Shown: positions 47,671 through 58,937 of the stretch, piece after piece
How the letters are laid out: the number at the start of each line of letters is the position of its first letter
How positions within the stretch are numbered: the first letter of the stretch is position 1
NCBI GenBank assembly: GCA_001632435.1
Contig: KV423944.1
Span: forward strand, 9,540-73,539
Direction of reading: 5' to 3'
Origin: Calocera cornea HHB12733
Taxonomy: Eukaryota; Basidiomycota; Dacrymycetes; Dacrymycetales; Dacrymycetaceae
Length of the DNA: 64,000 bases
The notes under the pieces: generated by a model
Seen by the model: the letters and a program-made list of their open reading frames with translations, nothing else
What the model was told of the DNA's origin: nothing
Databases searched by the model: none
Translations under genes and position numbers: made by a program

Positions 47671-49858
47671 CTACATTGCACCGCCTGAACCAACGATGTA
47701 AGGCTCCGAGGAATTGAAGATCAACCATGGTTTCCGCTCCGCTATATCAAGTATCATTTCGGCAAAGTAAGAATTGGCCCACTTCAAGTAAGCAATCAGT
47801 GACTATTGCCGCCTTCCGAGTTCTAGCTGCTTACCGCGAACCATGGGCGACTATAATCGGACTGGTTGAATATGTTGACCGATTCGTGGATCAATCCCAA
47901 TCCTCCGGTGTTCTGCGGACTGTCAGCACCGACGGTGATCCGGAGAAAGCGCTGATCCGTCCTACCTGGAGAATGGCATCCACCATCGTTATGATTTCCG
48001 CGTCATCGTCGGTGCCAAAGATGCCAGATACGAGTGACATTGGCCAGACATTGTCGAGGTTTCCAACATGCGGACCGCTGTGCTGCGGTCAGCTTTGAAT
48101 GGCAATTGAGCTTACGCCGTACCCGATACCGAGGAACGTCTGCCCTGCCGCATAATACGGATTCTGCCGCGAGAGCAAACGTTGTCTCGTCGCCACGTAC
48201 GTTACGTCGCTCTTATCTGCTTGAAGATTGAATCCAGCCGGGCATTGCCTCAACATCAATGCTTACCTAAAAACCCGAGATATGGAAGGGCAAGCAGTGA
48301 CTAGGGCCGGGTCAGCTCGGCCGGCAGCTCATTGCCGAAATCATACCGGGACATTGGCATCATCCATGAGATACACAGCACCCAAGCCGTTAGTTTCATA
48401 GGCGTATCCGCCATTGACGATGCCATGAGCGGCGATTCCTTGCTGTATCTTTGATGACCACTGGCGAGCTGAGCTTGACAGTGGACTGGTCACGTTGATA
48501 CTGTCCAGCATTGATGCCAGATACGTCATCTCGACCGAGAGCATAGCGTTAGCTGGGATAAGAAAGGCTATTCGGACGATGAGCATGACCATTTCCAAGA
48601 GAAGCTGAAAGTACTTGCCGAATGTGCTGAGGTCATCGGAAGGTCTGTGAGATGTACCGACCATTCCAGTATACGCTTTGGGCTCGCCATTTCCACCATT
48701 GGGCACTGGCGGGGAGAGGGATCCAGCAGTACCAGTCCAGTTATAATAGCTGACAACATGGAAGTCCTCAGTGTATGTACCCTGTGACTGCTCGTCCATG
48801 ACCCGGAAGATCTGGGAGATCGCCGTATACCCTATGGAATGGATGAGAGAGCGGAACACAACAAGGGTGACGCGACCCACAGTCAACATCCGCAAAGCTG
48901 CTGTCGTTCGTATTCAGGTAGTACGTCCTCGACAGCTTGAGGAAACCGCAAAGAGAGTCGATCTCATACTGAGGCGCTGCAGGTCAGGTCAGGTCATAGC
49001 GGATTCAGGACATCCCCACCTTGCACTCAAATACCGTCTGGTTGTCCACCGGTCTGCAAGACGCATGTTTTCAGCTCGGTTGCAAGTTACGTCTGATGAC
49101 TACTCACGGGTTCACTGTCACGTCCAGGGCATAGTCGTTGACAGAGGGAGGAAGTCCGCTCTCCGGAGGCGGTTGGAAAGCACCGCAGTAAGGATATGCC
49201 GTGATGTATCTTGCTTCGTTATGCAGGACAGCCTTCCAGAGCGCCTGAAGCTGCCGGTCTTCCTTTAGTAGGGACTGATAGACATGCAGCTGATTTGCGG
49301 TGTCGCGCAGCCACTGAGCTCTATACACGGGTTTAGCCTGCGTTCAACATATGGACGAGAGACTGACGTGATATCCTGGACCAAGGAGATGCGTGACGTC
49401 TACTGCAAGTGGGAGGTGGGAGAAAGACCTACGCCCGTGATGATGAAAGCAAGATTCTCAGTCTAAATAGGCCCATGAGCGCTAGAACACCTTCAAGCAG
49501 ACAACAATTACCTGATTGAAGTATTTGATCGTGGTATCCAAAGTGTTCGGGAAGGTATTCTCAAACAAGCGCGCCAGATCAGGATCCTTCATCCGAGATG
49601 TCATATCGCCAATGACACGCTGGTTGCAGATCAGCTTCTATCATTTCCTATGGGACAGCACTATACCTCAACCACAGAGGAGTTGAAGGTACGGCATGCG
49701 GGCGAGGGCCGCATATACGGTAGGCCGAGCGGGCCCAGTGAAGCAGAGCCTTGAGCCGCCGAGGCAAAGTCCGTGAAGTCTGGACATTGCGCTTGCGAGT
49801 GCACGATGACGGCTCCACCGGTCAGCAGCAATGCAGCGGATTTGGGCAAGTTCCACAT
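47671..49858 (-). CDS. GH125 / Mug157-type exo-alpha-1,6-mannosidase, secreted
   Basis: ATG 49858 opens MWNLPKSAALLLTGGAVIVH, a signal peptide. Family motifs in order: MKDPDLARLFENTFPNTLDT (near 49590), AQWLRDTANQLHVYQSLLKE (near 49320; the WLRD aspartate motif), NEARYITAYPYCGAFQPPPE, EIDSLCGF (near 48960), then SHRPSDDLSTF, FLIPANAMLSVEMTYLASML (near 48560), YAYETNGLGAVYLMDDANVP (near 48370), WFNQSDYSRPWFA (near 47860) and a last exon WANSYFAEMILDIAE ending GSGGAM. Such enzymes trim alpha-1,6-mannose from mannans or N-glycans. The Mug157 name comes from a meiotically induced yeast gene. Intron-rich and intact as far as I can splice. Confidence 0.88.
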
Positions 49859-50565
49859 CCCGAGTAGATTGCCCAGCTGGAAGTAGTGAAATGCATTAGG
49901 CTCTTATACGATCAGACCGAACAGCTCAATCACCAAGGTCTCCCACGCTGTGTGCAACCATGCCCTTCCTGCCGGCCCAAAGGTCTCATGGGTCATCCTA
50001 GCTGGGTAAGTCCAAAGCCATTGTAATAGGACAACCAGATTCTCTAGCATGTGCTGCGGTCAAGAAGGCTATTTGAAGGAGGGCTGCACATGCAGAGAAG
50101 CAGGAAGAAGCGGGGTGAAGTCACGCGTCAATGTACCTCCGCCTCTACGCGTTGGAAACGTGACCAGCGCCTCTCCCATTGTTAATATGAATCCAGTATG
50201 AAGCTTTATGAAGTCTGACGTCAACGTGGAGCGCATCGATTGAGGAGGCAAGTTATGGCCGCCATCCTGTCTCCTGTGCCGGGCCCTTCCCGACTCCGGC
50301 CAGTCCAATCAACGGAAAGCTTCCGAAACACGGCACTGGTCGATCAATTGCGGAACTTCCATCCGCAAGAACATGCAGTGAGTCTGGAGCCGATTCAGAG
50401 GCGCCAGCTACTGTGACATTTGCAAATCTATGCGACTGATATACATTGATTGAAGATGATGCACAACTATCGTAGCCGGAAGGAAATCACGGGGCCGCAC
50501 AAACCCAAACATACACGAATAAACAGCGTCCTTGAAGTGAACACGACATATACTGTATCAGACGT
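49859..50565. promoter_or_regulatory. GH125 upstream region
   Basis: 707 bp between the GH125 start and the KAR9 stop. A 48-codon minus-strand frame (49904-50050) is listed separately. Nothing else is recognised. Confidence 0.4.
49904..50050 (-). CDS. Small open frame upstream of GH125 (48 aa), doubtful
   Basis: ATG 50050 to a TAA at 49904 reads MLENLVVLLQWLWTYPARMT and ends ELFGLIV. It has a protein-like mix of residues and sits 45 bp upstream of the GH125 ATG on the same strand. It could be an upstream open frame in the leader, a leftover exon, or chance. No family is recognised. Confidence 0.2.
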   Translation of the reverse strand: MLENLVVLLQWLWTYPARMTHETFGPAGRAWLHTAWETLVIELFGLIV

Positions 50566-53500
50566 CTATAGGGCACCGGCTTGCCTGTTCAGCAGGTAGA
50601 TGTCCAAGTCTTGCCAACCTGCAGGGTCACTATTAGCATGATATCATGGAAATGGTGAAGCTACGAACCTCCTCCGACCCGCACCATGACCTTTCTCATC
50701 TCCTTTCTCGGTCCACCAGTGCCTGTGCTGCGGGTCATGATCACCAGCCTGCAAACAATGACCTTCTTCCCCAGGCTGTTTGACACAGCATAGCGAGCCT
50801 TGTGATCCCCGCTGCTTGAAGGAGCAATCCCGATCGGATCAACTCGCTCGATCAAGAACCCATGTGCGAGTCCATTCACGGTTTTGGCCACTTCGGAGTC
50901 TAGAGGGTCTTTCGGCCCAACAGGGATGTACTGCGGCACCGGATTTTCGTCCAGGGAAGGAGAGAACAAAGTGCGGTCGTATGTGCTGCCATTGCGAGAT
51001 GAAGGTCGGTTAGGCGTAGCGCGACCCGATGCCGAAGGCGTAGTACGGCCTGACTGGGAGGTGGATTCGCGAGTTGATTCCCGGAAGCTTGACGGCGGGG
51101 CTTTCAGCAACGGCCGCGTCGTTGTACCGACGCCTGACATCCGCTTAGGCGTCTGATAGAAAGGCATCTGCGAAGCGCGCGCTTTGAGCGTCGACTCTGG
51201 CGTTTGTGGGCGGATGATGGAGGAAGCCGTGGAGCCGGGGCTCAGCGATGGTCTGCCATTGGACTCGGGCGGCGAAGGCGCTTCTGCAGAGACCTGGAAC
51301 GTCGGTATAGGGAGTTTTGAATGGCTCTCCCTCCTCTTGGAGGTGGACTTCATGAAGTCTCCGCCCGACGAGGAGATGGTCGAGAACGTCGGGGAGAGCG
51401 CGCGCTGCATTAGCGACGTGGGCGGCTCGTCCGGGTCTTGCATCCCGCCGAAGAAGTGCAGCACGGACACGGGTGTGTTGGAGCGCGAGTTGGAGTTGGC
51501 GGGGATGGGGATGTGGGAGGGTGAGGATGGCCGCGGGCGGGGCGTCTGCTGCAGGCCAGGTGTGGTCGAGCGGTTCATGAGTGATGCGGGAAGGGGAGGG
51601 ACGGGAGGAGGGCTGCCGGCGCGAGAGGACGAGACGGAGCGTTTCTTCGTATGACTGCCCGGGGTAGAGGCGCGTCTTCGGGTCGGTGTTGTAGGCGGGC
51701 CCGGCGTGGTTGGCACTGGCGGCACGCGTGGGGTGGTGGTCGTGCTCGCCGGGCCAGATACGACCCGGTTGGACGAGGGCCGCAGGGGCGTTTGGCTGAC
51801 GACGCTTGCACGACTCGGCGGCCGTGTCGACGTGCTCATGCTGGACAGTCTCCTGCTCGCGGTGGGCGTACCCGTCGTGGACGGCGTCGCGGGCAGGATC
51901 GGGATGGGGTTCGAGATGACCGGCCGGCCCGGCTTGCTCGGGGTGTCCCTCGGGCTCGGATTGGTCGGATCGGGCTTGACGTCCACATACTGGACCTTGG
52001 TGGACGAGTTCCACCGCGGCCCATTCGCATTCTCCGTCCCGGGCAGGGGCGTGCTCCTCCCGAGCGGGGCTGTGAGCCTGGGCCGTGTGCGCTGCGGCTC
52101 GGGCGTGCCGGCGAGCGAGCTGCGCAATGAGAAGTAGCTCGAGCGTTTCCTCAGCACGGGCGGGGAGCCGTCCGACGACGTCGGGGACTTGACGCTCGGC
52201 GGGCTGCCTAGGCCGACGCCGGCGCTGAGCTTGGAGGCGAACCGCCTGAGCGGAGACATGCTCCTTGAGAGGGTGCTCTGGCGGGGCTTGCTCGCGCCCG
52301 ACGCGGCCGAGACGCTGCTGAGCATGCTGGTGCTGAGCTTGCTCTTGGCCGTGACGCGCGAGACGAGGCTGCCCTCGCCCTCGTCGTCGCTGTCCCCGCC
52401 CGCCTGGCTTGCACTCGCGCTCGCACTGGGACCATGCTCCTCCCGTTCCCGCGCGGTCAGCATGAGCCGCACTCCCTCCATCTCCGCGTCGATGCGGCCC
52501 ATGCGCTCGCGGAGGTTGCGCCAGCGCAGGCGCAGCTCCGCGTGCCGCCGCAGGCACTCGCCGTTCTTGGTCGCGCGGTCCCGCATGCCCTTGTCGATCA
52601 CGGAAATCACCTTGGTCGTCGCTGGGACGTAGTACTTCTTTTTGGACTCGTAGGACGCGAGGATCGTCTCGTACGTCGAGAGGTTGACACTGTTTCTTGT
52701 AGGCGAGAGAAGAGACGACCCGTTCGCGTGCATGTCGTCCAATCTCCCAGCCTGCCATATGAAGTCCTTGCCCAGCATCAGCCCAGCTCCACCAAGCAGC
52801 ACACCTCACAACCCGACTCACATGACACATACTGACGGCCTTCTCCAGGCTCCCCATCATATCGTCGGCCTGTGCGCTGACCGTCCGGAAGACGGCGAGC
52901 CACTTGTCCTCGCGCAGCTCCTCCTTGAGCTCCTCGCTCGCCCCGTGCACGTCCTCCCACTGCGCGCGCATGTCCTCGTGCTTCCGCCTGACCAGCTCCC
53001 GCTCCCGCTCCTTCTCTCTCTCCTTGTCCGAGCCTTGTCCAGGAGGGAGAAAGAAGGCGCTCGCCTGCGTGGGCGTGTCGTCCTCCCCCGCACCCCCGCC
53101 AGCCAGCAGGAGCGGGTCAAGCGCCTCGTCCACCGCGCGCACCGCCGCGCTCACGCTCTCTAACCGCTCGTCCAGGGCCATGAGCGCGCGGTCGATCGAC
53201 GTCCCCTGTGGCTCGTCCGGCAGGCCGTCTATTGCCTGAGCCTGCCCTGGGGTTGTGCTAGACGAGGTGGAGGCGTGCCGCAGCTCTTGGATCTCGAAGA
53301 TGCGCGTCTGGATGTCGGAGATCGCATAGCACACTTCCGTAATCTGCGCCGAGATGGCCAGTAATTGTATCTCGCTGCTCACACCACCCGACAGAACCGA
53401 TCAGCTTCAGCTCCAGTAAGAGGAAAGGAAAAGAGGACGTACGGCTCGCTCCGCCCCTCCTGCAGGGGGGCCATGCTCTTCCTTCTCATGCTCCCGCTGC

Positions 53501-53807
53501 CGATCCCGCTCCCTCCGGCAGCCAGCGCGTCAGAGCCCGCGTCGAGCGTGTTCTGGCTACTCGATGCCCTCAGCCTGTGCGGATGTGCAGGGAGGTGGAG
53601 GGAGGTGAGCGTCCCTGTCGATGTGGACGACGTGCTCCTATGCCGCCTGCTTGGGGAGCTAGGGGAGCTGGGAGGGGGAGACGAGGGCCCGGCGGTGGGG
53701 GATGATGCCGATGCCGATGCCGATGGGGTTGTGGGGGATGAAGAGGAGGAGGAGGAGGAGGGCTTGGCATCGCGCAGGGCTGAGAAGGACTTTGCGAGGC
53801 TGAGCAT
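50566..53807 (-). CDS. KAR9: Kar9-like microtubule-guidance protein
   Basis: Predicted adaptor linking cytoplasmic microtubules to the cortex or actin for spindle positioning. ATG 53807 gives MLSLAKSFSALRDAKPSSSS and a Ser/Pro-rich start. After an intron come helices of the Kar9 domain: LLAISAQITEVCYAISDIQT, ALMALDERLESVSAAVRAVD (53340-53080), EDKWLAVFRTVSAQADDMMG (52910), then YETILASYESKKKYYVPATT (52680). A 500-residue basic Ser/Thr/Pro-rich region with many SP/TP sites follows. The C-terminus (from about 50950) reads YIPVGPKDPLDSEVAKTVNG, FLIERVDPIGI, KVMVRVGGG, then after an intron WQDLDIYLLNRQAGAL; the conserved tail resembles a Gas2-like microtubule-binding module. Long overlapping open frames on this GC-rich stretch are shadows. 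Confidence 0.75.
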
Positions 53808-54544
53808 TCAGGCACTCCCGGTCCAAGGCTTCGATGGGCGGGGGGGGGGGAGAAGGGGTGGCGAGATTAATCTATGCTTGTTTGCTTGTTCGGGAACGGC
53901 GGGGTTGCAGCCACGATGCGCTGTAGGGGGCTATGGCGACCCGCAAGCGCGAGCTAGCGGTGCGAGTCGGTGATGCTGGATGCTAAGGTGCTGGTCGAGA
54001 GCGCGAGCGGTGCACTTGACGCGTGCCCTCTTTCCAGATGTTGACGTGCGTAAAGAGAAGCAGAAAGAGAAGCCTGGCCACGCGCGGAGGTGATGGGTGA
54101 TTGTTGATGCTGGGAAGTGAGTGGGAGCGGAACGCGACAACCGAATTATTGTCACACCCTGGCTGCTAAGGACACACTGGCAGAGGGCAGGCGGACAAGA
54201 CGACAGGACGGACCCGCGCCCGCGTCGCGTGTCATTAGAGCTTACGGGTTGGCTCCGCTAGGCGTGCGTCGCGTCTGACACAAAGACGGCTGCCACCGGC
54301 CGGGACGGCGACTTGGTTACTGCAGCCTGTCATGATGACAGTGTGGTCAGTGGGTGGGGATGCGGGGGTTTGTGATAGGTGGGTGGTAAATGAGTGGCAT
54401 AGAGGACACATCTAGTACATACACGAAGAAATCTACAACACAACACAACATAGAAACACATAAGCAACACCTCATCCCGCACGGCTCAGCCGCGGAAGGT
54501 CGCCTCGCACCAGCACTCGGCAGAGGGAGGAAGTGCCAATCCGC
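53808..54544. promoter_or_regulatory. KAR9 upstream region
   Basis: 737 bp between the KAR9 start and the 3' end of the NDUFA4-like gene. Runs of 11 G occur at 53840-53850. No gene or array is seen. Confidence 0.4.
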
Positions 54545-55095
54545 TCAAGCACTCTTCCCCGTCACGCTCTCCACGACCTCCCCAGCCTTCTTCTCCGCCT
54601 TCGCCTTGAGCTCCTTGACCTTGGCGACGGCCTTGCCCCCCGCCTTCTCCACGGCGTGCTCGGCGGAGAGGAAGGCCGCGCGCGGGTCGGCCATCCCCAC
54701 GCGGGACGCCCAGAACTCGCGGTTCGGGGAGTACAGCTACGGGGGAAGGGGTCAGCGATCTCTCTTCTAGTCACTGAGGCCGGGGGGGGGGATACCTTGA
54801 TATTCTGGTCCTGCCTGACCTTGTTGTGCGGCGTAGGGTTGGCCCAGCGCTGGGTCAAGACGTCGGGGCTGCGTCCCCGTCAGCTGCGTGGCCCACAGAG
54901 CTCCAATGAACAGAGACTTACTCATAGGCGATCTTCCACACTCCGTACCCCACAGCGCCGACACATCCAGCGCCGACGGCCACGAACAGCGGGGCGAGCG
55001 CTACACCCCCCGGGCTGGTTAGCATGGCGCCCCCTGCAAGAAATAGAGAGAGCGGGGGACGCACCAGGATTGTTGGCAACGAAGCGGAAGGCCAT
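54545..55095 (-). CDS. NDUFA4/MLRQ-like small mitochondrial subunit
   Basis: About 122 residues from three or four exons. ATG 55095 opens MAFRFVANNP; after an intron (acceptor near 55001) comes a single transmembrane helix, LAPLFVAVGAGCVGAVGYGV. Then WANPTPHNKVRQDQNIK and, after another intron, LYSPNREFWASRVGMADPRA. That matches the NDUFA4 pattern (membrane helix, then a W..NP..NK..P..Q.K.Y.....Y core). The family sits in complex I or cytochrome oxidase of the inner mitochondrial membrane. The C-terminal 45 residues are Lys/Ala/Glu-rich and helical, longer than the animal protein. Confidence 0.72.
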
Positions 55096-55514
55096 TATGT
55101 TTCAGTGAGGACTGGACACGGCGACGGCGAGGGAGTGGTAGTGGTAGTGGCAGAAGAAGGGAGACCCAACAGAGCTCCTGGACGGTCGACAACCGAGACG
55201 AGGGGCAGCCCTCCACCGCCGTCTATCCTTATGACCAGGACACGTTCATGAGACCCCACCTGCACCCCCCTTTCGAGGCGGCCAACCGCACCAAGGCCGT
55301 CCCAGAAAGGAGAAGGGAAGCAACCTCTGCGCGCGTGCTGGCCAATCGGACGCCTCCTCGGCCCAGGTGTGGCAGGGCGTGCTGCGGGGCGAGTGTGTTG
55401 GACAGGCCGGACCCCTGACTCTGGGGTCAGTGCGGTGCGGGGAAACGGGCTTGCCGGGCCTTGCCCAGGAGATGCCGAGCGGAGGCAGATATGGTTTTGC
55501 GGGGTAGCGTGGTG

Positions 55515-55905
55515 CCGGAGGAAAGCGGAAGCAACTCCACTAGCAAGAGAGTGAAAGAGATTTGAAGCGGAGGTAAATAATTTGGACGCAGAGGCAAATA
55601 ACCTCGGAAACATATGCAGCCCGGAGGTAAGTCAGCTACGGAGGTAAATGGACAGCGGAGACAAGCCTCAAAAGGGAGGCAAAACATGTACCGGAGGCAA
55701 ATGAAATAGCTGAGACAAGCTATGAGACGGGGGCAACCACTACGGCGGAGGTAAATCTTACAGCGGATGCAAAATGTGAACCGGAGGCAAATATTGCAGC
55801 GGAAGCAGATAAAACCGCGGAAGCAAATGCTTCAGTGGAGGCGAATGGACAAGCGGAGGCAGCTGGAAAAGCCGAAAAAGAGGGCCTAGGCGGAAGCAAA
55901 TAAGG
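55515..55905 (+). repeat. Decamer array G
   Basis: About 18 plus-strand copies of CGGAGGTAAA, CGGAAGCAAA, CGGAGGCAAA and near variants (for example AGCGGAGGTAAATAATT, GCGGAAGCAGATAAAACC, GGCGGAAGCAAATAAGG). CGGAGGYAAA forms are more common than in array E. No clear end module is seen on either side, and no start codon is close. Confidence 0.7.
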
Positions 55906-56555
55906 GACTTGAATTTTCTGGCCGTGGTTGTCTCGTCAAGGCTCGTTCTTGCAGCAGACCGCGATCGTCTACGGGTCGGTCGTGCGACTTGGGACAGGTT
56001 CTGCCTCGTTCGTCGGGTCGCTCCCTCTGGCGGCATGTTGCTCGATCGCTTGACTCAGATCGTCGACGCTGAGGTCAGGAGTTGGTTCAGTTGGCTTCTT
56101 GCCTGAACGACCACCCCATCACCCAGGCCATCCATCTTACTCTGCCCTCTGCCCTTTGCCTGACCCGTCCCACGGTCTCCTGTCTACCAGCTGTCGACCT
56201 GCAGTACCCTCTGTGATTGACCGTTGTAGTATACCAGTGAGTCCTCATCTCCCGTCTCCTTTCTTCCACCCCCCCTCCCCCATCCAAGGATGAACATCAA
56301 ACCAAATAGCTTTAGGAAGTGCCGGCCGAAGAACGTGCTTCATTGCGCGCTCGCTGTCGAGACATGGTTCCCTGATACATTTTCTGTCTTCTGCGGCATA
56401 TGTGCCATGGAGCAAGGCTGATTCTTCTCCGCCAGAGTATTGATGCGGGCACTGCTGCGGGGAATGATGGTCTCCCCGGCGTACGCCAATCGGAAGGGTC
56501 CCTGTCTCGTGGGAGCGGGGGCGAGACGAGCACGGTGGTGGCCCTCTTGCGAGGA

Positions 56556-56573
56556 GGGGGGGGGGGGGGGGGG
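56556..56573. repeat. Homopolymer of 18 G
   Basis: An uninterrupted run of G, preceded by GAGGA. Such runs are prone to slippage and to assembly error, and could form a G-quadruplex. Confidence 0.8.
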
Positions 56574-57331
56574 CGAGGCCGCCATTGGTCTCGTCCGCGG
56601 CCAGGGACTATATTGTCTGGGCGGCGGGACAGACGTAATCTCTGTCTTGCGGGGAAGGGGGTGGCCTCTGTCCCGGGGGCTTACCTGTGGGTCTTGCTTT
56701 TTCTGCCTTCCCGATGAGCTGAGTGGTCCCAGTAGGTCGGCTCAAGAATATAATCCCAAAAAGCCCACTCGGTCTGGTGTCTGTTTGATTTCCACTGGGC
56801 CCGTTTGAGGTCGCGGCCCGGAAAAGACGATTTCTTGCACGACGCCCGTCTGGTCTGGTCCCGCACGACGAAGATCGTTCCGCTTGAGAGACCCTCCAGG
56901 CCACTGCATGGTCCCGTCCCGCATCCCGCTGCGCCGGCTCGCCCGCCCCACCCACCATCTTCGTAGGCTGCTTCCCGGCGAAGCTCGAAGCCGTGCTTCG
57001 GCTTCAATACGACAGAGTCGCACGTGCTGCGTTGAACTCAGCTGCCAAGCCCCGCCTGACCCGAACACCACTGACTCTCTTCCTTCTTCCTGAGGAGACG
57101 CCATGCTAATCTGCACCTTTGCGACCCAACCTTCCACCGCATCGGGGCTAAACTACTTGGCAAGAACATCCCTAACCAGGCTGGTTCATAGCAGATCGTC
57201 AGTCTTTATTGTCCGACGGATTAGACGTTTTTATTGAACTGGACAGCTCTGTGCGGCACGCTCCTTCTGTCTCATAGTTCGTAGAGTGGGACATGGACTA
57301 ATGAGATGATATTATGCGTATGATACAGAGG

Positions 57332-58628
57332 CTACTGCTCGCCAGTGACCGCAGCATGACTCCCACTCGCCGCAGCCGCGGGCTCCTCATCCGGTTCGGC
57401 CTGCGCCAACTGCTCCTCCAGGTCGTTCAGATCGTCCTCGGGCAGGTTCGGCTCCGCCCCGTACAGCACGCGCTGGGTGGCTATGACTGTCCGGCCCTGT
57501 GTCAGTACATATGCAAGAGGGAAGGGTGATGCGCGATGCGCTCACTGAGGTCCACGGAGAGGGAGAAGATGGCGAAGACCTTGAACTGTATCGGCGCGTT
57601 CTTGATGAAGAAGTACGTCACCCTGGTTTCATATCCGGGATCAGCGTCGGAGTACGCAGGGAGAGGGAACGGCTGTACTTGAACAGATCACCGATCAGCC
57701 ATCCGCCGAGCGTCGTTATTCGGAACCCGTAGAGGGTCTTGTTGACCCAGTTACTAGGATGGGTTAGGAACGGGGTGCCACAGGCTTCCGGGTGTGCTCA
57801 TACCTGTACATCTGCGGTAGAGGGAGGGTGCTCTCCAGACCTCTGCACCGCGTGAGTATGCTCTGCAGATGCGGAGCGGAAACGGAACCTACAGCGCAAA
57901 GTATCCCAAGGCAGCGACGAACCAGCCGAATCTCCCCAGTATCAGCACCGCGAACGTCAGCAGCATGCTACCCCCGCACGCCATTAGCATCCCCGCGATT
58001 CCTGGGAGGTGCAGGCAGGGAAAACGCACATGTAGCCGGCGAGGAACTCGAGGTAGGTCCAGTAGGACTTCCACTGCCAGAACTTGAACGGCCGCGCGGA
58101 CTCGCCGAGCGCTTCGGGGCTCGTGAGCGGGCGGAAGCGTATGCAGATGTACAATAACCCCAGCTACGGAGCAGGACGGGGGTATGTTAGTACAGCGCAG
58201 GGGGGGGGGAGAGTCGGCGGGGATGGGGCACCTGGGCGAGCACCATGAGCAGGGACTGGACCAGCAGGGCGATCTCGAACCGGTCGCCGATCCAGAAGAA
58301 GCAGCGGGTGATGTTGGCGATGAGCAGGATGGCGCAGATGTCCCGCGAGAAGCCGGCCGCGTTCCTAGTGCGCCCGCGTGTTAGGCCAGCAAACATTGAA
58401 GTGGGCGAGAGGAGCGGCACTTTTTCCGGACCATGCTGTATGCTTGGTCGACTGGAGCCGGGTTCAAGCTCCGTTAATATGCGAGAGGAGAGAAGGAGCA
58501 TACAGTATATAGAAGGCGGGCAGATCGCTGAAGAGGTCCAAAAACATTGAAGATTAACGCGCAGCAGGTGGCCTAGCGGGTGGCTTACCCATCCCCACAG
58601 AGGCGATGATCGACAGAGCGTTGCCCAT
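57332..58628 (-). CDS. PQ-loop repeat membrane protein (Any1/SLC66A2-like)
   Basis: Multi-pass membrane protein. ATG 58628 gives MGNALSIIASVGM; exons then provide ICPPSIY and DQAYSMVRKK (near 58480-58435), joined to NAAGFSRDICAILLIANITR (near 58360), the first PQ-loop (P...Q....RK....GFS). Next come CFFWIGDRFEIALLVQSLLM, LGLLYICIRFRPLTSPEALG (near 58160), WKSYWTYLEFLAGYM and a helix GGSMLLTFAVLILGRFGWFV (near 57960). The second PQ-like region lies in SNWVNKTLYGFRITTLGGWL (near 57740). The acidic C-terminus ends SHAAVTGEQ. The family includes Any1/Cfs1, linked to phospholipid flippase function in endosomes/Golgi. About eight small exons. Divergent from CYC3 across 309 bp. Confidence 0.78.
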
Positions 58629-58937
58629 TGTGGGCCGCTATGTGTTGTTCGAAGCACTCAGCCGTGTACCCAGATTGCCGCCTAGTATCCAACCAAGAAA
58701 GCAAGGGCGGGTGGAGCAACAACAACACGGGAGGACGATCGATCTCGATGAATTCAAGTCGCGTGCCAGCCGTCCCTTGCCGCGAGGCTGGGTGGTCAAG
58801 CGCCCGGTGGCGGTGCATGCTGTCATAGGCAACAATTCTTCGATGCTCGGCTTAGCTTTCCCTCCCTCTCACTGCTGCCGGCCCCCCTGCTCTCTTGCTA
58901 AGCCCCACGCCTCTCTCTGTTGACAACGACAACAAAA
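58629..58937. promoter_or_regulatory. Bidirectional promoter PQ-loop/CYC3
   Basis: 309 bp between two outward-facing ATGs. The CYC3 side is pyrimidine-rich (58855-58915). No TATA box is obvious. Confidence 0.45.

Larger units (their letters stand above)
55096..57331. other. 2.2-kb intergenic region with array G and a poly-G run
   Basis: No convincing gene on either strand. 55515-55905 is decamer array G. 56556-56573 is an 18-base G run. The short open frames around 56400-57100 share no recognisable family and shadow each other. Confidence 0.5.

Noticed and set aside
51145..53382. A 745-codon minus-strand open frame overlapping KAR9 in another frame
   Set aside because: It is Arg/Ala/Gln-rich with no family motif and changes character where the real frame splices; it is a shadow in a GC-rich stretch. 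The frame with the Kar9 motifs is the gene.
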